Source: a virus. Taken from it: a DNA stretch of 64,000 nt. Position 1 is the stretch's first letter; each line of letters starts with the position of its first letter. The position numbers and the translations under genes are program-made. Under the pieces are notes generated by a model. It was not told the origin of the DNA. It saw only the letters and a program-made list of their open reading frames with translations, and did no database searches. The stretch lies in the IMG/VR virus record IMGVR_UViG_3300031576_000005, positions 1 to 64,000 of that record. One strand, written 5' to 3'. Below are positions 1 through 5,993 of the stretch, piece by piece.

Positions 1-155
1 CGCGCGTTCCCAGAAACCTGTGCGTCTTCTCCAACATAAGCAGTATCATCTACTTTTGCTGTGTAAAAAACCCAACCACCCCCGTTGGGGTGTTGGTGCC
101 ATTGGTCGGGGGCGGTAGATGGAAAAAGTTTAATAACTTCTTGGATAGTCTTCAT
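1..155 (-). CDS. Partial CDS, hexapeptide/beta-helix-like protein
   Basis: Minus-strand frame starting at ATG 155 and open for 51 codons to the window edge; the rest lies outside. It begins MKTIQEVIKLF and ends in VDDTAYVGEDAQVSGNA, which resembles the first turns of left-handed beta-helix (hexapeptide) or polymer-forming proteins, where AYVGEDAQVSGNA-like strings are typical. The family assignment rests on this short stretch only. It is the last visible gene of the leftward array. Confidence 0.6.
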   Translation of the reverse strand, partial: MKTIQEVIKLFPSTAPDQWHQHPNGGGWVFYTAKVDDTAYVGEDAQVSGNA

Positions 156-187
156 AATTTATAGATTATTTTATTTTATATCAAATA

Positions 188-349
188 TCAACAAAATAGA
201 ATTACGTGTTTTGTATTATTTATGTTGTTAGTTTCTTCTCTTATAATAGATATATCGCAATACCCACCTAAATCACAATAAAACACTTCCACGTCCCCTA
301 ATTCACTTTGTTGATATTTTAATTGCCGAATTAATTCTGAGATTTTCAT
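188..349 (-). CDS. Small conserved phage protein, 53 aa
   Basis: I place the start at ATG 349 (MKISELIRQL) rather than at a longer frame start at 457, because the longer frame would run through the tRNA-like gene at 376-444. The N-terminus and the later ELGDVEVFY match a common style of small phage proteins (MKISELIxxLxxxxxDxEV) of unknown function; the gene at 3921-4100 is of the same kind. No Shine-Dalgarno sequence; the leader is A/T only. Confidence 0.6.
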   Translation of the reverse strand: MKISELIRQLKYQQSELGDVEVFYCDLGGYCDISIIREETNNINNTKHVILFC

Positions 350-375
350 TTTTATAATTTTAGTTAAATAAGTCA

Positions 376-444
376 AACTGTATATGGGAATTGAACCCAT
401 ATTCCTTGCTTGATTCAAGGTTCTACCATTTGAAATAATACAGT
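376..444 (-). tRNA. tRNA-like gene, apparent anticodon UCA (opal)
   Basis: Reading the minus strand from 444: a perfect 7-bp acceptor stem (ACTGTAT/ATACAGT), a 3-bp D-stem with a GG-containing loop (TTC-AAATGGTA-GAA), a 5-bp anticodon stem (CCTTG/CAAGG) with loop AATCAAG, a 3-base variable loop and a T-arm ATGGG-TTCAATT-CCCAT. No encoded CCA. The central loop triplet is TCA, which would read UGA. Oddities: residue 33 is A rather than the near-universal U, the bases between the D and anticodon stems are missing and the variable loop is short. It may be a divergent suppressor, a decaying tRNA or a tRNA mimic. Confidence 0.55.
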
Positions 445-461
445 TTAACAAAATCATCTAT

Positions 462-767
462 TTAAAATAAGTTTGGTTTGGCATTATCTAAAATTCGTTT
501 AAGTTCCCCAAAAGCCCCGTTAGTGAAATCATGGTTGTTTTTTATATCTACAGAGTGTTTACTTTCTTTATTCTTATTATCTATCAATATTGATTTATTT
601 GCAAGACTTTTTCTATATTTTAAGACTAACTTGGCTGCTTGTTTAAGCTTTTCTCCACTCCACTCTATTGATACCCATTCTAGATAATCTATGGGCAAAA
701 TCTCAAGAGGACAATTTTTATGGTTGCCGTGGGGCATTTTAAATAATCTGGCTTGATTGAGAGTCAT
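462..767 (-). CDS. DUF3820-like small protein
   Basis: 101 residues. The segment MPHGNHKNCPLEILPIDYLE followed by WV resembles the DUF3820 family (MPFGKYKGxPLxxIPxDYLxWL), small proteins often found in phages or fused to exonucleases; biochemical role unknown. The lysine-rich C-terminal half is not recognised. The gene lies just upstream, in transcription, of the tRNA-like gene. The gene at 2052-2255 is a second member. Confidence 0.6.
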   Translation of the reverse strand: MTLNQARLFKMPHGNHKNCPLEILPIDYLEWVSIEWSGEKLKQAAKLVLKYRKSLANKSILIDNKNKESKHSVDIKNNHDFTNGAFGELKRILDNAKPNLF

Positions 768-853
768 ATCAAATTACTACTATAAAAATGTGGTATTCGT
801 CAAATATGAAGAATTGGGGTTAAAAAATAAACTTAATTCGCCATATAAGACGT

Positions 854-973
854 TTAAAATTTACTACAATATTTCACATACACCCCAATAAATAATACAA
901 CAACAGCCCATGCTGAAAGCATGGCTAGGATTGATAGACTTGAGATTATAACTAAAAGTAATAATATGTTCAT
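854..973 (-). CDS. Micro membrane protein, 39 aa
   Basis: Starts at ATG 973 and ends at TAA 854-856. The protein is almost entirely hydrophobic (MNILLLLVIISSLSIL, then AWAVVVLFIGVYV) with a short basic tail KYCSKF, so one or two membrane segments. It lies three bases beyond the stop of the next gene. Tight packing and the clean hydrophobic profile support it; function unknown. Confidence 0.5.
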   Translation of the reverse strand: MNILLLLVIISSLSILAMLSAWAVVVLFIGVYVKYCSKF

Positions 974-975
974 AT

Positions 976-1113
976 TTAAAGGTTTACAGAATTTAGAAAG
1001 CTAATAGTTTGATATAAGAAAACACTAATGAGGCCAAATAGTCCATGAAGGAAAACAGCATATGAAACGGCTAAGCATAATATAACTAATGTAAAATATA
1101 GATATTTATTCAT
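976..1113 (-). CDS. Micro membrane protein, 45 aa
   Basis: ATG 1113 to TAA 976-978. Hydrophobic throughout (YLYFTLVILCLAVSYAVFLH, then LFGLISVFLY), probably two membrane segments. Its start lies 10 bases past the stop of the 1123-1368 gene. No homolog recognised. With the 854-973 gene it forms a pair of micro-membrane genes. Confidence 0.5.
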   Translation of the reverse strand: MNKYLYFTLVILCLAVSYAVFLHGLFGLISVFLYQTISFLNSVNL

Positions 1114-1122
1114 ATTTAATAA

Positions 1123-1368
1123 TTACCATTTTATAATATAACAATTCTCTCCATTTTCTTCCAGCGAATAACCAAGTTGTTTAAATTTTTGGATTAAATA
1201 ATCTCTAACTCCTTTCTTATATTTACCAAAATAACATGAAATATAAAAATTTTCTTCCAAAGCCGCTGTTTTGATATCCCGTAGATAGGAATCTAAGACA
1301 TATTTAGCTCCTACATGGTCTCTAATTAATTTTCTAGCACTATAAGCATTCATTAATACTTTTTTCAT
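1123..1368 (-). CDS. Hypothetical protein, 81 aa
   Basis: Soluble, basic protein beginning MKKVLMNAYSARKLIRDHVG and ending NCYIIKW. Contains FYISCYFGKYKKGVRDYLIQ and a final short beta segment. No family recognised. Starts 12 bases after the upstream stop with only an AT-rich leader. Confidence 0.6.
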   Translation of the reverse strand: MKKVLMNAYSARKLIRDHVGAKYVLDSYLRDIKTAALEENFYISCYFGKYKKGVRDYLIQKFKQLGYSLEENGENCYIIKW

Positions 1369-1380
1369 ATATTAAAAATT

Positions 1381-1614
1381 TCAGTTAATTCCGTCGATTA
1401 AATATTTATCCAAATTCCTTTTGGGTTTTTCAATGATGACGGACCATCTTTCTGCTTTGGTTTCTTTAACTTTCGTGTAGCAACCAGTTCCGTTATCAAA
1501 AACTTCTAGATGTCCTTTGTGGGTATCTATATAAACTATTTCCCAACCAACGCTACTATAATACCAGTATAACCCTTCTTTTTTTGGTAAATGTTTAGCA
1601 AAAGGAATTTTCAT
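1381..1614 (-). CDS. Hypothetical protein, 77 aa
   Basis: Begins MKIPFAKHLPKKEGLYWYY and carries WEIVYIDTHKGHLEVF, a beta-rich aromatic pattern seen in small phage proteins of unknown function. The plus-strand frame over its 5' end and beyond (1591-1857) has no supporting context. No Shine-Dalgarno sequence. Confidence 0.6.
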   Translation of the reverse strand: MKIPFAKHLPKKEGLYWYYSSVGWEIVYIDTHKGHLEVFDNGTGCYTKVKETKAERWSVIIEKPKRNLDKYLIDGIN

Positions 1615-1685
1615 ATATTAAGAATAATATTAAAACTAAAGAAAAGCAAGCATAAAATACAGACATATATTTTAATTTCTTGTAT

Positions 1686-1874
1686 TCATATTTTTGTCCA
1701 AATCCAATATACAAATTTAGAAAGCCAAAGTATTCTTGGTTTTCTATTAGTTGAAGCTAGAACTATTTCTCCATTAGTTTTATTCAAAATAGTAAAAGTC
1801 AATCAGTCCTTAGAAACCGGTGGTAATGTAATATACAAAGGAGATTCGTTGGCTTGATTTTCTTTAGGAGTCAT
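1686..1874 (-). pseudogene. Small ORF with an in-frame TGA at codon 24
   Basis: ATG 1874 lies four bases after the stop of the 1879-2052 gene, the usual spacing here. The frame reads MTPKENQANESPLYITLPPV then SKD, meets TGA at 1803-1805, then stays open for 38 more codons (LTFTILNKTNGEIVLAS, later ILWLSKFVYWIWTKI) to a TGA at 1686-1688. The second part looks protein-like, with an aromatic C-terminus. Either the gene was broken by a nonsense change (TGG to TGA would do it), the product is only 23 residues, or the TGA is sometimes read through. Confidence 0.4.
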
Positions 1875-1878
1875 ATTT

Positions 1879-2052
1879 TTATAAATTTTGCAATTTTATA
1901 ACTTGTTGTCTCAGTTTATTAATGTTTAATTCTGGTTCTATGCCAAACTTATGACCATTTCTTTTTGCCCTTTTTGATAATCTTTTTCTATGTTTGTGAA
2001 ATAAATTTAATAAAAACTTCCTTTCATAAAATTCATTTTCATTCATAGACAT
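1879..2052 (-). CDS. Small basic hypothetical protein, 57 aa
   Basis: Start at ATG 2052, which overlaps the preceding stop codon as TAATG, indicating translational coupling; a second in-frame ATG lies at 2046. Strongly basic (HKHRKRLSKRAKRNGHKF), then a short amphipathic helix (INKLRQQVIKLQNL). Could bind nucleic acid; no family recognised. Confidence 0.55.
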   Translation of the reverse strand: MSMNENEFYERKFLLNLFHKHRKRLSKRAKRNGHKFGIEPELNINKLRQQVIKLQNL

Positions 2053-2255
2053 TATATATTATTCATCTTATTTTTTATAATCCGTCTAACATAAATAGTG
2101 GGGCGAAACCAAGGTACTTTCCTCCACATAAAATCAATATATCCTGGGTCGTTAAATTCATTTATAACATCTCCCACAGAATATCCTTCATATTTTCCTC
2201 TTGTAAAGACATATGACATCGTGCATCGGCCTTTTTTATCCTTATATGGTTCCAT
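2052..2255 (-). CDS. DUF3820-like small protein, 67 aa
   Basis: The core FTRGKYEGYSVGDVINEF then DPGYIDF resembles the small FGKYKGxS...DPxYIxW proteins (DUF3820-like) often associated with phage or exonuclease genes. Function unknown. Stop and downstream start overlap (TAATG). Second member in the window with the gene at 462-767. Confidence 0.55.
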   Translation of the reverse strand: MEPYKDKKGRCTMSYVFTRGKYEGYSVGDVINEFNDPGYIDFMWRKVPWFRPTIYVRRIIKNKMNNI

Positions 2256-2277
2256 TTTTTAATTTAATTGTTAATAT

Positions 2278-2409
2278 TTATTTTGGGTTTATTACTTCTC
2301 TTGGGAAGTTTGGTGGTTCGTGGCTATTCCAATTTTGGTCTATATTTTGATTTGTTGTCTCACATCCTGATAATAGTATTAATGTAAAGATAAGTAAAGT
2401 TATTTTCAT
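2278..2409 (-). CDS. Small lipoprotein, 43 aa
   Basis: ATG 2409 to TAA 2278-2280. The sequence MKITLLIFTLILLSGCETTN is a textbook lipoprotein signal with lipobox LSGC; the mature part is about 29 residues, polar and proline-rich (HEPPNFPREV). Such short phage lipoproteins include Rz1-type outer-membrane spanins and superinfection-exclusion lipoproteins; context here does not decide between them. It suggests a host with lipoprotein sorting, probably diderm. Confidence 0.6.
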   Translation of the reverse strand: MKITLLIFTLILLSGCETTNQNIDQNWNSHEPPNFPREVINPK

Positions 2410-2463
2410 ATATTTAATTTTCCTATAATTTTTTGAACATCATTAAAATCCGTATTTTCCGCA

Positions 2464-2745
2464 TCATTCGCCGTGGTATTGAAAAAGCACCGCGTTACAG
2501 TGGCAATGCACGGCACCTATAGTCATTCCAGTTTTGTGGTTGTGATGTAAATGTATAGGCCATTCAAAAAAATTCTTAGGGAATAACAGTTTATTTATAT
2601 TATTTACCATAACATCATCCGAGGCTTTTTCCGTCAACGGATTGCCACAGTAATAGCATAATCCTTCTTGCAATCGCACATATTCTTCGCGCACTTTCTT
2701 ACGCTCAGTGTAATGAATTTTATTATAGTTTACGGGTAGTTTCAT
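2464..2745 (-). CDS. Small HNH endonuclease-like protein, 93 aa
   Basis: Contains a CYYCGNPL knuckle near residue 31 and a C-terminal IHLHHNHKTGMTIGAVHCHC then NAVLFQYHGE. This CxxC plus HHNHKTG plus HCxCN layout is that of short phage HNH proteins, with a zinc site and a His/Asn nicking centre. Unlike the six NUMOD3-type endonucleases of the late region it has no repeat module. A 5-codon upstream ORF (MKVKQ) lies just before its start. Confidence 0.7.
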   Translation of the reverse strand: MKLPVNYNKIHYTERKKVREEYVRLQEGLCYYCGNPLTEKASDDVMVNNINKLLFPKNFFEWPIHLHHNHKTGMTIGAVHCHCNAVLFQYHGE

Positions 2746-2842
2746 GATTACCTATTGTTTGACTTTCATATTTATATATTTAATTCGAGGCTAAATGTTT
2801 CCGCTGTTAAATTACGTCAAAAAATATCTCTTTAGTATTGAA

Positions 2843-2871
2843 ATATTAGCCTATTTATATACTAATGTCAA
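2843..2871 (-). promoter_or_regulatory. Sigma-70-type promoter, leftward
   Basis: On the minus strand: TTGACA (2871-2866), 17 bases, TAATAT (2848-2843). Predicted start near 2836, about 90 bases before the HNH-like gene that starts at 2745. The element ATTCGAGGCYAA occurs on both sides of it (2877 and 2783 on the plus strand), possibly a regulatory pair. Confidence 0.5.
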
Positions 2872-2894
2872 TATAGATTCGAGGCCAACATTAA

Positions 2895-3164
2895 TTATTT
2901 ATTGATATTTATGTGGTTTCTAATTTTATATACTAATTTAAAACCAAATGGTTTTACCGATTTTCTTGTATCAAAATTAAAGAGAAAATGCTCAACTTTG
3001 GGAGGAATAAAACATTGTATATCATCAACCCATATCCCAAAAGTAAAGACTTCTACATTCTTTGTTTTTACCCGTTCTCCAATAGCTAAAGCTATTGGGC
3101 ATTTTTGACAGTCTCCAATTTTACCTTTAGATATATGTCTATGATTTACCTTGATATATGTCAT
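2895..3164 (-). CDS. Hypothetical protein, paralog of the 3646 gene
   Basis: 89 residues. Shares with the 3646-3882 product the pattern HIS(K/N)G...CP(I/V)A(L/I)...K(T)xN(V/I)EV(F/Y)TFGI and KVKPFxFKL, so the two are tandem paralogs. Conserved Cys pair CQKC here, a single C in the other. Has a Shine-Dalgarno-like GAGG six bases before the ATG, unusual in this region. Function unknown. Confidence 0.6.
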   Translation of the reverse strand: MTYIKVNHRHISKGKIGDCQKCPIALAIGERVKTKNVEVFTFGIWVDDIQCFIPPKVEHFLFNFDTRKSVKPFGFKLVYKIRNHININK

Positions 3165-3186
3165 TTTTCCTCTTTTCTATAGTTTA

Positions 3187-3284
3187 TGGGAGCGCTCTGG
3201 ACTTGCGAGCATTTTACCAAACGATGACTTTACGGATGGAGAGTTGCGCCAGAATTATCACGCTCTAGGTTTTCACCGCTCCCA
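3187..3284. repeat. 98-bp segment closed by an 8-bp inverted repeat
   Basis: TGGGAGCG at 3187-3194 is matched by CGCTCCCA at 3277-3284. The enclosed sequence is visibly richer in G+C than its surroundings and carries further GAGCG/CGCTC pieces (GAGCGCTC is itself palindromic). Interrupted frames cross it on the minus strand and one open frame (part of 3151-3408) on the plus strand. It could be a structured RNA or a small inserted element. Confidence 0.4.
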
Positions 3285-3362
3285 AAAATCAAAGATAATT
3301 CTATACCCTTCTTGCACCACAAAACCATATTCAGAATATTTAACGATTCTTATATTTTTCAT
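3273..3362 (-). CDS. Short ORF, 29 aa, possibly truncated
   Basis: ATG 3362 follows the stop of the 3364-3642 gene immediately, as expected in this operon. The product MKNIRIVKYSEYGFVVQEGY RIIFDFWER ends at a TGA that sits exactly in the right arm of the 3187-3284 inverted repeat. It looks like the N-terminal part of a small beta-rich protein cut short by that element. Low certainty. Confidence 0.35.
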   Translation of the reverse strand: MKNIRIVKYSEYGFVVQEGYRIIFDFWER

Positions 3363-3363
3363 A

Positions 3364-3642
3364 CTATATTCTATATTTTTCCATATTTTTTGGTATTGGT
3401 ACGGTTAATGGTAGTTTTAGAAATTGAGTATGATAATGCCCCATATAACAGCCTATAATCTGAACAAAATAAAATTTTTTGCTTATAGCAAGCTCTAAAT
3501 ATTCATTTACTCCATAAAAAAGTAGCGCATCTCTAAGTATTCGGTCTTCCTTATTTTTATATAAAAACCGCAATGCTTCAATATTATACAAAACCCTATA
3601 TTTATTCTTAAGTGGTGTCTTACTGTATTTGGTTATTTTCAT
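3364..3642 (-). CDS. Hypothetical protein, 92 aa
   Basis: Mixed protein beginning MKITKYSKTPLKNKYRVLYN with RFLYKNKEDRILRDALLFYG and a C-terminus rich in Tyr/His/Pro. No family recognised. Start is three bases after the upstream stop, so likely coupled. It lies between the two paralogs at 2895 and 3646. Confidence 0.55.
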   Translation of the reverse strand: MKITKYSKTPLKNKYRVLYNIEALRFLYKNKEDRILRDALLFYGVNEYLELAISKKFYFVQIIGCYMGHYHTQFLKLPLTVPIPKNMEKYRI

Positions 3643-3645
3643 ATT

Positions 3646-3882
3646 TTATGTATTTAATTTAAAATTAAATGGTTTAACTTTCCTCTTATTATCAAATTCA
3701 AATATAAAGAATTTAACTCTTCTAGGAATGGGATGGTATATACTATCAATATAAATGCCAAATGTATAAACTTCTATATTGTTTGTTTTAAATTTTTCTT
3801 TCAGGGATATTGCCACAGGACAATGAGATGCTTCTCTATGCATACCATTAGATATGTGCTTACTCGTGACATTAATGTTCAT
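3646..3882 (-). CDS. Hypothetical protein, paralog of the 2895 gene
   Basis: 78 residues. The shared pattern with the 2895-3164 product (HISNG, HCPVAISL, NNIEVYTFGIYIDSI, KVKPFNFKL) shows a duplication. Function unknown; beta-rich. Leader is TATATAAAAATAT-like with no Shine-Dalgarno sequence. Confidence 0.6.
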   Translation of the reverse strand: MNINVTSKHISNGMHREASHCPVAISLKEKFKTNNIEVYTFGIYIDSIYHPIPRRVKFFIFEFDNKRKVKPFNFKLNT

Positions 3883-3920
3883 ATATTTTTATATGCTTAA
3901 TCAGTTTAATAGATGTTTTA

Positions 3921-4100
3921 TCATTTTTCTTTCGAAACTTTAATTTCAATTAAACCTTTGTTCCATTTCGTGCTTGGTTTGAAGAAGCTAATTTTATCAA
4001 AGTAAAGCCCGTGATTTTTACCAGTATCCATAACAACAACTACCTCTGGTGTATTATCAAGGCATTTACCTAAAGCATTATACAATTCTTTAATCGTCAT
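3921..4100 (-). CDS. Small conserved phage protein, 59 aa
   Basis: ATG 4100 to TGA 3921-3923. Begins MTIKELYNALGKCLDNTPEV then VVVMDTGKNHG, the MTIKELxxAL...PxxxVVVxD pattern common to small phage proteins of unknown function (compare 188-349). Ends with a lysine-rich tail. Confidence 0.6.
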   Translation of the reverse strand: MTIKELYNALGKCLDNTPEVVVVMDTGKNHGLYFDKISFFKPSTKWNKGLIEIKVSKEK

Positions 4101-4110
4101 TTTTATATAA

Positions 4111-4353
4111 TTATTTATAAATTTCCTCTGAAAAGAAAGACTTTGGTGACTTCCAGAATTTTAAAACTATCAGTAGGAAACTAACCTTTTCAAATTCTTC
4201 ATATCTCCATTTCCATTCTCTATGATTATCAATATCTTCTAAAGATTTAATATGTATAGAGTTTAAAATTTGCATTGTTGCATGATTCACAAGGAAAACT
4301 CGCCAAATACCTAGAAACGGAGTGATTAGGAATAAAAGTTGTAGATAGTTCAT
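4111..4353 (-). CDS. Hypothetical membrane protein, 80 aa
   Basis: Hydrophobic N-terminus (YLQLLFLITPFLGIWRVFLV) predicts one membrane segment, followed by a polar region with DNHREWKWRYEEF and a second hydrophobic patch (VSFLLIVLKFW). No family recognised. Confidence 0.55.
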   Translation of the reverse strand: MNYLQLLFLITPFLGIWRVFLVNHATMQILNSIHIKSLEDIDNHREWKWRYEEFEKVSFLLIVLKFWKSPKSFFSEEIYK

Positions 4354-4373
4354 ATTCTTATATATTTATATAA

Positions 4374-4565
4374 TTATTCAAAGTTATATAATATTCCCTC
4401 GCTCTTTAATTTATTATCTACTATTGTAATACTAATAGAATTCCCGTCTTCATAAGCTTTTGTGAATTCTTCAAGAGAGAAGTTTAATAGCTTTACATTA
4501 TTGTCTTTATTATTAAGGTACTGCAAAGCTAAATCGTTAGTTAATACTAATTCGTTATTATTCAT
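4374..4565 (-). CDS. Hypothetical protein, 63 aa
   Basis: Acidic, soluble: begins MNNNELVLTNDLALQYLNNK, contains EEFTKAYEDG and ends GILYNFE. No family recognised. Leader is an ATTAAATATATAAAAAT-type sequence, as for several neighbours, with no Shine-Dalgarno sequence. Confidence 0.5.
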   Translation of the reverse strand: MNNNELVLTNDLALQYLNNKDNNVKLLNFSLEEFTKAYEDGNSISITIVDNKLKSEGILYNFE

Positions 4566-4594
4566 ATTTTTATATATTTAATTATTCCATGGTT

Positions 4595-4804
4595 TCAGAA
4601 TTTTGTTTCAATAACTTTTTTTGCTTGGTCTGGCATGGTAATAATACATAATCCCACGGAGATTATGAAACAAAAGATAAGCACAATATAAGGGGTTAGT
4701 AATAACATTACATTGTCATATGTCCATTCCTTCAAAACAGCTAAAAAATAAATTAGTGGCGATAATAAAACTATAATACCGAAAACTATGGATAAGATGC
4801 TCAT
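4595..4804 (-). CDS. Hypothetical two-pass membrane protein, 69 aa
   Basis: Two clear membrane segments (residues about 3-24, LSIVFGIIVLLSPLIYFLAV, and 34-55, LLLTPYIVLIFCFIISVGL) separated by a short polar loop, with a basic C-terminal tail. Holin-like in size and shape, but nothing in the context supports a lysis role. Confidence 0.55.
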   Translation of the reverse strand: MSILSIVFGIIVLLSPLIYFLAVLKEWTYDNVMLLLTPYIVLIFCFIISVGLCIITMPDQAKKVIETKF

Positions 4805-4946
4805 ATTGTATGGATTCTATTTTTTTGGAGTTTTTTGTTAATTTTTATCTGCGCTTTTTCTATTTTGATTCATTACCATAATAATATTAAATATATAAAA
4901 TGTCAAATTATTAATTTACATATAATTTATTGCATTAAAACCGTTG

Positions 4947-5030
4947 TTATTCATTATATGCTATGATTAGTGGTATTGTTATTAGTGTTGATATTAATAA
5001 AGATAATATTAAAATAATTGAAAGTATCAT
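4947..5030 (-). CDS. Micro membrane peptide, 27 aa
   Basis: ATG 5030 to TAA 4947-4949: MILSIILILSLLISTLITIP then LIIAYNE. A single hydrophobic helix. Similar micro-membrane ORFs occur at 854, 976, 5340, 9100, 10985 and 11564. Could be a chance ORF in AT-rich DNA. Confidence 0.35.
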   Translation of the reverse strand: MILSIILILSLLISTLITIPLIIAYNE

Positions 5031-5051
5031 AATTTAAATATATTTATTTCA

Positions 5052-5252
5052 TTAACCCCTATGCTCAAGATATGCTAATATAGCTTGGTGTAGCTCGGTG
5101 GCGTCGTCATAATAGAAAGTGAATGGAGTGCTATCATGTTTCATACACACCTCTAAATGTTTAAGTGTACCATTGACTAATTTATAGCGTTGAAAATAAA
5201 TAACGCAAGACAGGTCTAGCATTATTGTTTTATCTTTATTAATGTATGTCAT
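5052..5252 (-). CDS. Hypothetical protein, 66 aa
   Basis: Begins MTYINKDKTIMLDLSCVIYF and ends ELHQAILAYLEHRG; alternating polar/apolar strands followed by a C-terminal helix. No family recognised. Confidence 0.55.
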   Translation of the reverse strand: MTYINKDKTIMLDLSCVIYFQRYKLVNGTLKHLEVCMKHDSTPFTFYYDDATELHQAILAYLEHRG

Positions 5253-5339
5253 AATATTTATTTGTAACTTTAACTTGTGTATCTGCTATAGTGAAAAGGT
5301 TACTATTTTTGGTTCAAATTAGTTTTTATATATTTAGGT

Positions 5340-5450
5340 TCATCTTAAAATATTAAACAGTACAGTTAAATAAACCACAAAAATGATTGTGAGCATAGCT
5401 ATAATTGTATTGTCGTACATATTTGATTGAATGTGTTCCACGTGGAACAT
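5340..5450 (-). CDS. Small membrane peptide overlapping a parS-like site
   Basis: ATG 5450 to TGA 5340-5342. The product begins MFHVEHIQSNMYDNTIIAML and then TIIFVVYLTVLFNILR, a single membrane helix. The first codons MFHVEH are the translation of the palindrome TGTTCCACGTGGAACA. Whether the ORF is expressed is uncertain; the palindrome may be the selected feature. Confidence 0.4.
   Translation of the reverse strand: MFHVEHIQSNMYDNTIIAMLTIIFVVYLTVLFNILR
5434..5449. promoter_or_regulatory. parS: parS-like 16-bp palindrome
   Basis: TGTTCCACGTGGAACA, a perfect palindrome. It differs from the widespread chromosomal parS consensus (TGTTTCACGTGAAACA) only at the symmetrical fifth base of each arm, and is the form I recall for Pseudomonas chromosomal parS. 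It would be expected to bind a host ParB/Spo0J protein. No ParB gene is visible in the window. Confidence 0.65.
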
Positions 5451-5523
5451 TTTATCTTCCAAAACAACAAGCAATAAAGAATGCTATTAATGCTAATAAT
5501 AATAAGTCTATAATATTTAATTG

Positions 5524-5697
5524 TTAAGTTTGGCGTCGGGCTGATAGTTTTACCTGGCCGCGACCAGAAAGTTTACTTATTGCGTTTTTGATTAATCTTT
5601 TTTCTACATAAAATTGAACATTGTGTTTTTTCTCAATCTTTTCAAGCTTGTCAAGTTCTTTTTGTAATTTACTTACGATTTTTTCTAGTGTATTCAT
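5524..5697 (-). CDS. Small coiled-coil protein, 57 aa
   Basis: ATG 5697 to TAA 5524-5526. Lys/Glu/Leu heptads (LEKIVSKLQKELDKLEKIEK) predict a short coiled coil; the C-terminus is basic (GRGQVKLSARRQT). No family recognised. It starts just beyond the stop of the 5705-5989 gene. Confidence 0.55.
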   Translation of the reverse strand: MNTLEKIVSKLQKELDKLEKIEKKHNVQFYVEKRLIKNAISKLSGRGQVKLSARRQT

Positions 5698-5704
5698 ACA
5701 AAAC

Positions 5705-5989
5705 TTAAGAAGTTTTTCTACGTCTTGAGTCCTCTGCTAACATTTCTAATACAATCGAGGCCATAGTTCTATTGAAGTTCCAACCATCGTTGACATCATC
5801 TATTTTATTAATATAGTATTCTAAATCATCTAAATTATATTTAGATAAATTCTTATAATCCTTTATAAAGGGTTTTAATGGCTTTGTGGAGCGTTTTAAT
5901 GGATTGGCGTTGATGCTATAGGATTTTATCTTAAATACTATTTTAGGCTTATCCTGGTGAGAATGTGGGGCTTTCTTATTAGAACTCAT
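5705..5989 (-). CDS. Hypothetical protein, 94 aa
   Basis: I start it at MSSNKKAPHSH (ATG 5989), four bases after the stop of the 5994-6176 gene, rather than at an in-frame ATG at 6028 inside that gene. Lysine/proline-rich N-terminal half, then a helical segment (LDDLEYYINKIDDV, MASIVLEMLAEDSRRR). Function unknown. Confidence 0.55.
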   Translation of the reverse strand: MSSNKKAPHSHQDKPKIVFKIKSYSINANPLKRSTKPLKPFIKDYKNLSKYNLDDLEYYINKIDDVNDGWNFNRTMASIVLEMLAEDSRRRKTS

Positions 5990-5993
5990 AAAT

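Noticed and set aside
1591-1857. Plus-strand frame of 88 codons
   Set aside because: Overlaps the leftward genes, has no promoter or ribosome site and no recognisable protein; the minus-strand frame with the TGA fits gene spacing better.
2707-2713. AGTGTAA at 2707 and TTGTGTAA at 9067 on the plus strand
   Set aside because: The 2707 copy lies in the coding region of a leftward gene, in the wrong orientation and with a C rather than A/T before AGTGTAA; the 9067 copy is intergenic but also opposes the genes and lacks AGTGTAA. Treated as background.
3151-3408. Plus-strand frame of 85 codons over the inverted-repeat element
   Set aside because: Its only unusual part is the 3187-3284 element; start and surroundings do not look like a gene. 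Kept only as an element.
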